Source: an uncultured Verrucomicrobiota bacterium (GTDB taxonomy: Bacteria > Verrucomicrobiota > Kiritimatiellia > RFP12 > UBA1067). Taken from it: DNA of 14,901 bases. Location of the stretch: positions 1 to 14,901 of the forward strand of contig CAMEZU010000025.1 of assembly GCA_945947925.1 (NCBI GenBank), given 5' to 3'. A model generated the notes under the pieces. It made no database searches, was not told where the DNA came from, and saw nothing but the letters and a program-made list of their open reading frames with translations. Below are positions 7,005-13,292 of this stretch, one piece after another (within the stretch, counting starts at the first letter, position 1; every line of letters starts with the position of its first letter). The position numbers and the translations under genes are program-made.

Positions 7005-9058
7005 TGTTCGACTCCATCGTCATCACCGCCGCGAACGACGCGCAGGCCAAAGGTTATCGCGCCCAGGTCAAGGGGCGCGATAACGTTCTCGTCATCTCCG
7101 ATCCGGGCGGACGCCGCGTCGGCTCCCTCGGGGCGACGGTCAACCTGCTCAGGCGGCTGAAGCTCTCCGGCAAGGTCCTCGTCTGCCACTCCGGCGGCGA
7201 CGCGCGCCGCACGCCCGGCTATGCCGCGATGGGCAAGGCGTTCGTGCCGATGCGGGACGGGCGCTCTATGTTCGAGCACATCGTCGAGTCGATGGCGAAA
7301 CTGCCCCTCCCGAAGGCGGGCGGCATTCTCGTCACCTCGGGCGACGTCCTCCTCACCTTCGACTGCGACGCGACCGAGTTCTCCCGGCCCGGCGTCACGG
7401 GCGTCGCCTATCCCGACGGACCCTTCCAGGCGCAGCGCCACGGCGTCTATGTGACGGGGAAGGTACGAGGTGCGGGGTACGAGGGGCTCCTGCCGGTGAC
7501 GGACTTCTTGCAGAAGCCGAAGGTCGAGAAGGGCCGCTTCCTCATCGACACCGGCATTCTCTACATCGACTGGCCGACCGCGGAGAAGATGAAGTCCCTG
7601 CCGATTGCGGGCGACATCTACGAGGCGTTTCCGAAGATGCTCCTCGACGGCTTCGCTCCTTTCCACGTGAACGTGCTGAAGTCCTGCGACTTCTTCCACA
7701 TCGGCTCCTCGCGCGAACTTCTCGAACAGCTCGGGGACGGGAAGACCTACGTGAACGCGGTGCACTGTCCCCTTGAGCTCGCGGGCGGCAACATCGTCAC
7801 CAACGTCCCCGCGGGCCGCTTCGGGAAGCTCGTCCTCGGCAAGGACGAGTGCTTCACGTGCCTCCCGCTCGGCAAGGACGGCTGGTACGACCTCAAGTAC
7901 CGGCTCGACGACAATTTCAAGACGGACGGACTCTGGGAGAAGCACGGCATGGCCGAGAAGATGAAGGCCGTCAACCACGCGCGACTCCTGAAGATCCGCG
8001 ATCCGCTCGCCTCCGGCGTCCGCGTCACGGCCCCGGTGCGCATCGACTTCGCGGGCGGCTGGAGCGACACGCCGCCCATCTGCAACGAGGAAGGCGGCAC
8101 GGTGCTCAACGCCGCGGTGCTGCTGGACGGCAAGCGTCCGATCGAGGTCGTCGTGCGTCCGCGCAAGGACAGGTTCGTGCGCATCGTCTCGAAGGACCTC
8201 GGCAAGCGACGGATCCTCAGGTCGTTCGCCGAGATCGCAGATCACGCCGATCCGTCCGACTGGTGCGCGCTCGTGAAGTCCGCGCTCGTCGTCACCGGCT
8301 TCGTCTACGGGACGCGCGGCCTCGACATCGTCATTTCCGCCGACCTGCCCAAGGGCAGCGGCATGGGGACGAGCTCCATCCTCGGCGCGGCGACCATCGC
8401 GGCGCTCCTGGGGCGGAACGACCCCGCCGAGATCGGCGAGATGACGCTTCGCCTCGAGCAGGAGATGCGCACGGGCGGCGGCTGGCAGGACCAGTTCGGC
8501 GGACTCGTCGGCGGCATCAAGCTCCTCACCTCGAAGCCCGGGCCGTGCCAGAACGTCACGGTGAAGCCGATCGCCGTGACGGAATCCGTCCGCAAGGCCC
8601 TCGCGACGCGCGGACTCCTTTTCTTCACGGGACAGAAGCGCATGGCGCGCAACATCCTGCGGAAGGTGCTCGCGTTCTACGCGGAGAATCCCCACGACTT
8701 CGCCCGCATCCTCGTCGACAGCCTCAAGGCCGACGCCGAGCGCGGGGCCGCGGCGCTCGCGAACGGGGACCTGAAGCACTTCGCCGACGCGGTCAACGGC
8801 TACTGGCGCGACAAGAAGCTCCTGGACCCGGGCAGCACCAACGAGCGCGTCGAGGAGATCATCGCGGCCATCCGTCCCCACGTCGAGGCCGTGACCCTCA
8901 CGGGTGCGGGCGGCGGCGGCTTCATGTTCATCCTCGCGAAGCGCGCGGCCGACGTGCCCGCGATCCGCAAGGCGCTGGGCGACGGACGCATCTCGCGCTA
9001 TTCGCGCTTTTACGATTTCGCCCTCGATCACGAGGGACTCAAGCTGGAGACGCTATGA
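7004..9058 (+). CDS. Bifunctional fucokinase / fucose-1-phosphate guanylyltransferase-like (Fkp-type fusion)
   Basis: This 684-residue protein joins two enzymes. Residues 1 to about 330 resemble the fucose-1-phosphate nucleotidyltransferase domain: FDSIVITAANDAQAKGY, then GGDARRTPGYAAMGKAFVPM (64-83), SGDVLLTFD, DFLQKP (167-172), and FHIGSSRELL (231-240). Residues about 338-684 are a GHMP kinase with APVRIDFAGGWSDTPP (343-358), the ATP loop PKGSGMGTSS (449-458), and TGAGGGGF (633-640). Domain order and motifs match Bacteroides Fkp, which turns L-fucose into GDP-L-fucose for surface glycans. It is shorter than Fkp (about 950), so the middle is compact. A related substrate such as another 6-deoxyhexose or heptose cannot be excluded. 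The ATG overlaps the lpxD stop by one base and the stop overlaps the aroQ start by four, so it is part of this operon. Confidence 0.82.
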   Translation: MFDSIVITAANDAQAKGYRAQVKGRDNVLVISDPGGRRVGSLGATVNLLRRLKLSGKVLVCHSGGDARRTPGYAAMGKAFVPMRDGRSMFEHIVESMAKLPLPKAGGILVTSGDVLLTFDCDATEFSRPGVTGVAYPDGPFQAQRHGVYVTGKVRGAGYEGLLPVTDFLQKPKVEKGRFLIDTGILYIDWPTAEKMKSLPIAGDIYEAFPKMLLDGFAPFHVNVLKSCDFFHIGSSRELLEQLGDGKTYVNAVHCPLELAGGNIVTNVPAGRFGKLVLGKDECFTCLPLGKDGWYDLKYRLDDNFKTDGLWEKHGMAEKMKAVNHARLLKIRDPLASGVRVTAPVRIDFAGGWSDTPPICNEEGGTVLNAAVLLDGKRPIEVVVRPRKDRFVRIVSKDLGKRRILRSFAEIADHADPSDWCALVKSALVVTGFVYGTRGLDIVISADLPKGSGMGTSSILGAATIAALLGRNDPAEIGEMTLRLEQEMRTGGGWQDQFGGLVGGIKLLTSKPGPCQNVTVKPIAVTESVRKALATRGLLFFTGQKRMARNILRKVLAFYAENPHDFARILVDSLKADAERGAAALANGDLKHFADAVNGYWRDKKLLDPGSTNERVEEIIAAIRPHVEAVTLTGAGGGGFMFILAKRAADVPAIRKALGDGRISRYSRFYDFALDHEGLKLETL
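7462..7484 (+). repeat. In-frame mini-repeat inside the Fkp-like gene
   Basis: GGTACGAGG occurs at 7462-7470 and again at 7476-7484, a period of 14 bases. It encodes part of KVRGAGYEGLLP (residues about 153-164), between HGVYV and the conserved DFLQKP, where related proteins usually have a short variable loop. It looks like a small in-frame insertion or expansion. Confidence 0.6.
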
Positions 9059-9486
9059 AGATCCTTGTCCTGAACGGACCCAACATCAACCTGCTCGGCC
9101 TCCGCGAGCCCGAGCTCTACGGTTCGCGCACCTATCCCGACCTCGTCGCCTATTGCGAGAAGACGGCGGCGGAGCTCGGCGCGACGGCGGACGTGCGGCA
9201 GACCAATCACGAGGGCACGCTCGTCGACTGGATTCAGGAGGCGCGCGGCGTCTTCGACGCGATCGTCCTCAACGCCGCGGCCTACACGCACACGTCCGTC
9301 GCCGTCCTGGATGCGCTCAAGGGCACCAAGATGCGCACGGTCGAGGTGCACCTCACCGAGCCGAAGGTCCGCGAGGACTTCCGCCGCGTCTCCTACGTCG
9401 GCATGGTCGCCGAAACGTGCTTCTCCGGACTCGGCTTCGAGTCGTACGGCGAGGCGATCCGCTATCTCGTCGGAAAGAAGGCCTGA
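9055..9486 (+). CDS. aroQ: Type II 3-dehydroquinate dehydratase
   Basis: This 143-residue enzyme removes water from 3-dehydroquinate in the shikimate pathway, in the cytoplasm as a dodecamer. Family blocks are present in order: NGPNINLLGLREPELYG (7-23, with R17 and catalytic Y22), QTNHEGTLVDWI (49-60), NAAAYTHTS (73-81), VEVHL (96-100) with H99, and the REDFRRVS segment with R110. The usual NPGAYTHTS reads NAAAYTHTS, and the Ser after HL is Thr. These are mild changes that keep N73 and H79. The ATG overlaps the previous stop as ATGA, so it is translationally coupled. The AroB-like gene of the preceding step lies in a separate operon at 1821-2957. Confidence 0.95.
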   Translation: MKILVLNGPNINLLGLREPELYGSRTYPDLVAYCEKTAAELGATADVRQTNHEGTLVDWIQEARGVFDAIVLNAAAYTHTSVAVLDALKGTKMRTVEVHLTEPKVREDFRRVSYVGMVAETCFSGLGFESYGEAIRYLVGKKA

Positions 9487-9487
9487 G

Positions 9488-9739
9488 ATGCCGGTCTACG
9501 TGTACGAGGCGAAGGAGGGCGAGAAGGGCTGCGCCAGGTGCCGCGGCGGTTTCGAGATCGCCCAGTCGCTCAAGGACGACAGGCTGACCGTCTGCCCCGA
9601 CTGCGGGTCCGCGATCTACCGCGTCATCCAGGCGCCGGGGCTCGGCCATTCGAAGACCGATCTCCACTATCGCGCCAAGCGCGCCGGGTTCCACACCCTC
9701 AAGCGCGTGAACAAGGGCGAGTATGAGAAGATGTATTAG
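9488..9739 (+). CDS. Small FmdB-type zinc ribbon protein
   Basis: This 83-residue protein begins MPVYVYEAK, the usual opening of FmdB/putative regulatory zinc ribbon proteins (MPxYxY). It carries two Cys pairs, C15/C18 (CARC) and C36/C39 (CPDC), spaced to bind one zinc as a ribbon. FEIAQSL between the pairs fits the family. The C-terminal half (about 45-83) is basic, with HYRAKRAGFHTLKRVNKGEYEKMY, and looks more specific than the poorly conserved tails usual in the family. Its function is unknown; proposed regulatory roles for the family are weakly supported. It starts one base after the aroQ stop, so it depends on the same transcript. Confidence 0.8.
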   Translation: MPVYVYEAKEGEKGCARCRGGFEIAQSLKDDRLTVCPDCGSAIYRVIQAPGLGHSKTDLHYRAKRAGFHTLKRVNKGEYEKMY

Positions 9740-9765
9740 AAAGTCAGAGGGTTGGAAGGTTAGAC

Positions 9766-10587
9766 ATGAGCTGTAATCACGATTGTTCGAACTGCGCGTC
9801 CAAGGGCGGATGCGACAAGCAGGATTTCAAGGTCGCGGCGAACGCAAAGTCGCATGTGAAGCGCGTCGTCGCGGTGATGAGCGGCAAGGGCGGCGTGGGG
9901 AAGAGCCTCGTCACCGAGCTGCTGGCCGTCGGCGCGGCGAAGCGGGGACTCAAGGTCGCCGTGCTGGATGCCGACATCACGGGTCCGTCGATCCCGACCG
10001 CCTTCGGCGTCCGCGAACGCGCCTCGGCCGACGCCGAGAACAACATCCTGCCGTCGAAGAGCGCGTGCGGAATCTCGCTCATGTCCCTCAACCTGCTGAT
10101 CGACAATCCGCAGGATCCGGTCGTCTGGCGCGGACCCGTCATCGCGGGCGTCGTCAAGCAGTTCTGGTCGGACGTCGCGTGGGGCGACGTCGACATCCTG
10201 TTCGTCGACATGCCCCCGGGGACGGGCGACATGCCGCTCACGGTCTTCCAGTCCCTCCCCGTCACGGCCGCAGTTGTCGTGACGACGCCGCAGGACCTCG
10301 TCTCGATGATCGTCGAGAAGGCCGTGCGCATGGCCGGCATGATGGACATTCCGGTCGCGGGCCTCGTCGAGAACATGGCGAGCTTCACGTGTCCCGACTG
10401 CGGCAAGACCCACCGCATCTTCGGCGGCGACGGCGCGAAGAAGATGGCAGAGACCCACGGCATTGCCGCGACCGCGGAGCTGCCAATCGACCCGAAGACG
10501 GCGGCGCTGGTGGACCGGGGCGAGATCGAGTCCGCCGACACGGCGGCCCTGGACGCGGTCCTCGACGCCCTCATTTCAGAGAAGTAA
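9766..10587 (+). CDS. mrp: Mrp/NBP35-family Fe-S carrier ATPase
   Basis: This 273-residue P-loop ATPase of the Mrp/ApbC/NBP35 family should bind and transfer 4Fe-4S clusters to target proteins in the cytoplasm. It has the deviant Walker A GKGGVGKS (40-47), the DADITGPS block (68-75), FVDMPPGTGD (146-155) as the Walker B region, and TTPQDLVS (173-180). The cluster-bridging pair is CPDC (C209/C212) following ENMASF. The N-terminus has C3, C7, C10 and C16. C7-x2-C10-x5-C16 matches the CX2CX5C part of the NBP35 N-terminal cluster motif, and the N-terminal domain of typical E. coli Mrp/ApbC is absent. A purine-rich stretch GGTTGGAAGG precedes the ATG and may serve as ribosome binding site. Confidence 0.93.
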   Translation: MSCNHDCSNCASKGGCDKQDFKVAANAKSHVKRVVAVMSGKGGVGKSLVTELLAVGAAKRGLKVAVLDADITGPSIPTAFGVRERASADAENNILPSKSACGISLMSLNLLIDNPQDPVVWRGPVIAGVVKQFWSDVAWGDVDILFVDMPPGTGDMPLTVFQSLPVTAAVVVTTPQDLVSMIVEKAVRMAGMMDIPVAGLVENMASFTCPDCGKTHRIFGGDGAKKMAETHGIAATAELPIDPKTAALVDRGEIESADTAALDAVLDALISEK

Positions 10588-10599
10588 GGAGAACGAATC

Positions 10600-11295
10600 A
10601 TGGCGGAACTCATTGTTGCCCTCGACGTGCAGACGCGCGAAGAGGCGGTTGCGAAGGTCAAGGCGATCGGCGACGGCGTCGGTTTCTACAAGATCGGCAT
10701 GGAACTCTTCACGGCGGAGGGTCCGGACGTCGTCAAGGCGGTCAAGGACCTCGGCAAGAAGGTCTTCCTCGACCTCAAGTTTCACGACATTCCCCGTACG
10801 GTCGAGCGTGCGATCCGCTCCGGCGGCAAGCTCGGCGTCGATCTCATGACGATCCACTCCGTGGGCGCCAAGGCGATGATCCAGGCCGCCCGCACGGCTG
10901 CGGACGAGTTCGGTCCGAACGGACCCAAGATCCTCGCGGTCACCGTGCTCACCTCCCTCGACCAGACCGATCTCGCCGACGTGGGCATCGTCGGCCGCAC
11001 CCCGGCCGAACAGGTGATGGCGATGGCGAAGTTCGCGACCGAGAACGGCGCGCACGGCCTCGTCTGCTCCCCGAAGGAAGTGGGCGCGCTTTCGAAGGCC
11101 CTCAAGCAGGGGACGCTCTTCATCACCCCGGGCGTCCGTCCCGCTGGCGCCGCCGTCGGTGACCAGAAGCGCGTCGCGACGCCTGCGGACGCGGTCCGCG
11201 ACGGCGCGACCCACCTCGTCGTCGGCCGTCCGATCCTCGCGGCGGAAGACCCCGTCGCCGCCGCCCGCCAGATTCTGTCGGAAATGGCGATCTGA
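10600..11295 (+). CDS. pyrF: Orotidine 5'-phosphate decarboxylase
   Basis: PyrF makes UMP by decarboxylating OMP, the last step of pyrimidine synthesis. The 231-residue TIM barrel fits the family length of about 230-240. It has LIVALDV at the first strand, FYKIGMELF (29-37), the catalytic array FLDLKFHDIPRTV with D58, K60 and D63 (DxKxxD), ITPGVRP near the phosphate-binding site, and HLVVGRPI at the last strand. The ATG follows a strong AAGGAG ribosome binding site that overlaps the mrp TAA stop. It appears to be the last gene of the bamA-led cluster; no hairpin terminator is visible between it and the next promoter. Confidence 0.96.
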   Translation: MAELIVALDVQTREEAVAKVKAIGDGVGFYKIGMELFTAEGPDVVKAVKDLGKKVFLDLKFHDIPRTVERAIRSGGKLGVDLMTIHSVGAKAMIQAARTAADEFGPNGPKILAVTVLTSLDQTDLADVGIVGRTPAEQVMAMAKFATENGAHGLVCSPKEVGALSKALKQGTLFITPGVRPAGAAVGDQKRVATPADAVRDGATHLVVGRPILAAEDPVAAARQILSEMAI

Positions 11296-11302
11296 GGCGC
11301 CC

Positions 11303-11332
11303 TTGACGGACGGAGGCTGTTTTTAGTATACT
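11303..11332 (+). promoter_or_regulatory. Sigma70-type promoter of the rplU-rpmA operon
   Basis: TTGACG (-35, 11303-11308) and TATACT (-10, 11327-11332) are separated by 18 bases, and each matches its consensus in five of six positions. It begins only 7 bases after the pyrF stop. The expected transcription start near 11339 leaves a leader of about 60 bases before rplU. It is the best promoter in the window, as expected for ribosomal protein genes. Confidence 0.8.
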
Positions 11333-11337
11333 ATTCG

Positions 11338-11398
11338 CTCCAGCTTTTCGTGGAGACATCATTTCCACAAGGAAAGCGGAAGAAAAGGAAAGATAAAG
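11338..11398 (+). promoter_or_regulatory. Structured 5' leader of rplU with two competing hairpins
   Basis: CTCCA (11338-11342) can pair with TGGAG (11351-11355). Alternatively GTGGA (11350-11354) can pair with TCCAC (11364-11368). The two five-pair stems share bases and exclude each other. A/G-rich sequence follows with the ribosome binding site AAGGAA at 11385-11390, 8 bases from the ATG. Leaders that bind L21 are known in other bacteria; whether this one is regulatory is my inference. Confidence 0.35.
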
Positions 11399-11713
11399 AT
11401 GGAAGCATATGCTGTTCTCGAAACCGGCGGCAAGCAGGCGCTTGTCAAGGTCGGTGACAAGATCGAGATTGAAAAGCTCTCGGTCGAAGCGGGTCAGGAT
11501 ACCGTTCTCACGACGGTTTGCGCCGTCAGCGACGGAACGACCCTCAAGGTTGGCGCCCCCTACGTTGAAGGCGCTTCGGTTACGCTCACGATCGACGGTC
11601 ACAAGCGTGGCAAGAAGGTCCTGAACTTCAAGGCCAAGCGCAGGAAAGGCGACCGCCGTCTCGTCGGCCACCGCCAGGAACTCACCGTCGCGACGGTCAA
11701 GGCGATTGCGTAA
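11399..11713 (+). CDS. rplU: 50S ribosomal protein L21 (bL21)
   Basis: The product has 104 residues, the usual size. It has the N-terminal YAVLETGGKQALVKVGD (family pattern YAVIxTGGKQYxVxxGD, with Ala in place of the usual Tyr after GGKQ). The C-terminal part has KVLNFKAKRRKGDRRLVGHRQELTVATV, matching the KxKRRKxxRxxxGHRQxxTxVxI signature that contacts 23S rRNA. L21 is a large-subunit protein. It is the first gene of an L21-L27 operon, an order conserved across bacteria, here ahead of obgE by two further genes. Confidence 0.97.
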   Translation: MEAYAVLETGGKQALVKVGDKIEIEKLSVEAGQDTVLTTVCAVSDGTTLKVGAPYVEGASVTLTIDGHKRGKKVLNFKAKRRKGDRRLVGHRQELTVATVKAIA

Positions 11714-11727
11714 GGAGGTATTGAGAA

Positions 11728-11964
11728 ATGGCTACTTCTGCATCTGCTCGTAACGGTCGCGATTCGAACCCGCAGTACCTCGGCGTCAAGGCGTACGACG
11801 GCCAGCTCCTCAAGGCCGGCTCCATCATCGTCCGTCAGCGTGGTACCAAGATCCACGCCGGCAAGAATGTCGGTCAGGGTCGTGACTTCACGCTGTTCGC
11901 CCTCAAGGACGGCAAGGTGAAATTCATCAAGGACGGCAAGGTCGTCACCATCGTCGAGGCCTAA
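11728..11964 (+). CDS. rpmA: 50S ribosomal protein L27 (bL27) with atypical N-terminus
   Basis: The core ARNGRDSNPQYLGVK (7-21), then AGSIIVRQRGTKIHAGKNVG (31-50) and GRDFTLFALKDGKVKF, is clear L27. At 78 residues it is a little short (about 85 is usual). The N-terminal tail normally reads AHKKAGGSTRNGRDS and reaches the peptidyl-transferase centre. Here it reads ATSASARNGRDS, so the Lys-Lys and Gly-Gly are gone and the tail is about three residues shorter. No in-frame upstream start restores it. A near-perfect Shine-Dalgarno AAGGAGGT (11712-11719) overlaps the rplU stop, 8 bases from the ATG, consistent with high expression. Confidence 0.95.
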   Translation: MATSASARNGRDSNPQYLGVKAYDGQLLKAGSIIVRQRGTKIHAGKNVGQGRDFTLFALKDGKVKFIKDGKVVTIVEA

Positions 11965-11985
11965 TCCTCGAGAAAGAAGGTAATC

Positions 11986-12201
11986 ATGGGTACAGGTCGT
12001 ACACTCCGCAAGGAATCCCACGTTCGTCCGTGCAAGACGCCCGCCGGCAAGGCTCGCAAGAACAAGGCCCAGCGCGCGCGTCTCGTCAAGTTCGGAATGG
12101 ACCAGGCCACGGTTGACGCGATGGGTGACGAGGACGTCCGCGTTCTCGTTCAGCGTCCGACGGTCGTCAAGATGCTCGTCGCCAAGAAGGCCGCCAAGTA
12201 A
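11986..12201 (+). CDS. Small basic protein of unknown function in the L21-L27 operon
   Basis: I do not recognise this 71-residue protein with confidence. It is strongly basic (about 18 Lys/Arg against 6 Asp/Glu). The N-terminal third is rich in Arg, Lys and Gly/Pro (MGTGRTLRKESHVRPCKTPA), followed by KARKNKAQRARLV. The C-terminal half looks helical and ends VAKKAAK. The opening MGTGRxxRK faintly recalls small ribosomal proteins such as THX, too weakly to assign. There is an AAGAAGGT ribosome binding site, 21 bases separate it from rpmA, and the operon terminator follows directly, so it is coexpressed with L21 and L27. RNA or ribosome binding is an inference from charge and context. Its codon use resembles that of the ribosomal genes beside it, which argues for a real gene. 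Confidence 0.8.
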   Translation: MGTGRTLRKESHVRPCKTPAGKARKNKAQRARLVKFGMDQATVDAMGDEDVRVLVQRPTVVKMLVAKKAAK

Positions 12202-12221
12202 GGGGCCGACTTGCGTCGCTG

Positions 12222-12264
12222 ACTCCGCTACGTCCCCACCGGGCGTCGCGGAGTTTCTTTTTTT
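12222..12264 (+). terminator. Rho-independent terminator after the rplU operon
   Basis: ACTCCGC (12222-12228) pairs with GCGGAGT (12248-12254). After one mismatch the pairing continues as ACG (12230-12232) with CGT (12244-12246). The loop is 11 bases. The stem is followed by a T-rich tail, TTTCTTTTTTT (12254-12264). It is the only convincing intrinsic terminator in the window. Confidence 0.9.
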
Positions 12265-12278
12265 CACGGGAGGGTTTT

Positions 12279-13244
12279 ATGGTCAAGGTTTTCGCGCAGG
12301 TCGACGACCGTTACGTCAATCCGGTCTTCGAGGTCTTCGACGGGGACGACTTCATCCTGTCGTCGTATCACGACATCGAGGAGACGACGTCGCAGGTGCA
12401 GATCTATTTTCCGGATGCGGCGCAGACGGACAAGGCGAAGCGCTGCCTTGCCACCGCCCTGGAGATCGTCGGGGTCGACGCCCCAGTCGAGGTGTCCGAA
12501 ATCCCGGACGAGGACTGGAAGCTCTCCTACCGCCGCCATTTCAAGACGGAGCGCGTCTCGCCGCGCATCTACACGCATCCGCCGTGGGAGCCGATGCCAG
12601 AGACGAAGGACGGCGAGATCGTCCTGACGCTCGATCCCGGCATGGCCTTCGGCACCGGCAAGCACGAGACGACCAAGGCGTGCCTCCAGTACATCGACGA
12701 AATCGCCTCCGCCGTCCAGACCTCGTCCCTCGACGCTCGTCGTTCGTTTCTCGACATGGGCTGCGGGAGCGGCATCCTTTCCATCGCCGCGGCGAAGCTC
12801 GGCTTCGCGCCCGTCGCCGGCTTCGATATTGACGAAGAGGCCGTACAGGCGTCGAAGGAGAATGCCGAGACCAATGGCGTTTCGGTCGATTACCGCACGT
12901 TCGCGCTCGGTCGGGGCGCGGTGACGCTGGACGCCTCCATTGAGGCCGCGAAGGGCCTCTATCCCGACCTTGCGCTGCAAGGGCGAGTGATGAATGATGA
13001 GTGTAGAATGATGAAGGGTGGATTTTCGCCTTCAGATGTCGTGGTGGCGAACATTCTCGGTCCGCTGCTCATCGCCTTTGCGGACGAGATCGCGGGTTTT
13101 GCGCCGAAGACGCTCGTCGTCTCGGGCATTCTGGAAGAGCTCTATCCCGAGGTCCTGGCGGCCTATGTCGCGCGCGGCTACCGCGAGATCTCCCACAAGA
13201 CGATCGGCGAGTGGACGACGGGCTTGCTGGTGCGTGGGGAATGA
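12279..13244 (+). CDS. prmA: Ribosomal protein L11 methyltransferase
   Basis: PrmA is a cytoplasmic SAM-dependent enzyme that methylates ribosomal protein L11. The 321-residue protein has an N-terminal substrate-recognition domain (about 1-90, including EDWKLSYRRHFKTERVSPRI). A SAM-binding Rossmann domain follows: DPGMAFGTGKHETT (119-132), FLDMGCGSGILSIAAAKLG (157-175), GFDIDEEAV, and VVVANIL (254-260) as the catalytic strand. It is longer than E. coli PrmA (293). Much of the excess is in about 205-250, where a mini-repeat is inserted in frame. GGGAGG at 12268-12274 is the ribosome binding site. There is almost no room for its own promoter between the terminator and the start codon. Confidence 0.93.
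   Translation: MVKVFAQVDDRYVNPVFEVFDGDDFILSSYHDIEETTSQVQIYFPDAAQTDKAKRCLATALEIVGVDAPVEVSEIPDEDWKLSYRRHFKTERVSPRIYTHPPWEPMPETKDGEIVLTLDPGMAFGTGKHETTKACLQYIDEIASAVQTSSLDARRSFLDMGCGSGILSIAAAKLGFAPVAGFDIDEEAVQASKENAETNGVSVDYRTFALGRGAVTLDASIEAAKGLYPDLALQGRVMNDECRMMKGGFSPSDVVVANILGPLLIAFADEIAGFAPKTLVVSGILEELYPEVLAAYVARGYREISHKTIGEWTTGLLVRGE
12992..13014 (+). repeat. In-frame mini-repeat inside prmA
   Basis: GAATGATGA occurs at 12992-13000 and at 13006-13014, a period of 14 bases. The patch is AT-richer than the surrounding gene and encodes MNDECRMMKGG (about residues 238-248), just before the conserved VVVANIL strand. Typical PrmA proteins have no such Met-rich segment, so it is probably an insertion that happened to keep the frame. 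Confidence 0.7.
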
Positions 13245-13276
13245 TGTGTCCGTGGGGGCGGCCGGGTGCCTGAATT

Positions 13277-13285
13277 TGATATAAT
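13277..13285 (+). promoter_or_regulatory. Extended -10 promoter of obgE (leaderless)
   Basis: A perfect TATAAT at 13280-13285 is preceded by TGA (13277-13279), forming an extended -10. There is no recognisable -35 in the G-rich sequence upstream. Seven bases separate the box from the obgE ATG at 13293, so the transcript should begin at the start codon. No Shine-Dalgarno is present. Confidence 0.65.
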
Positions 13286-13292
13286 ACATCCT

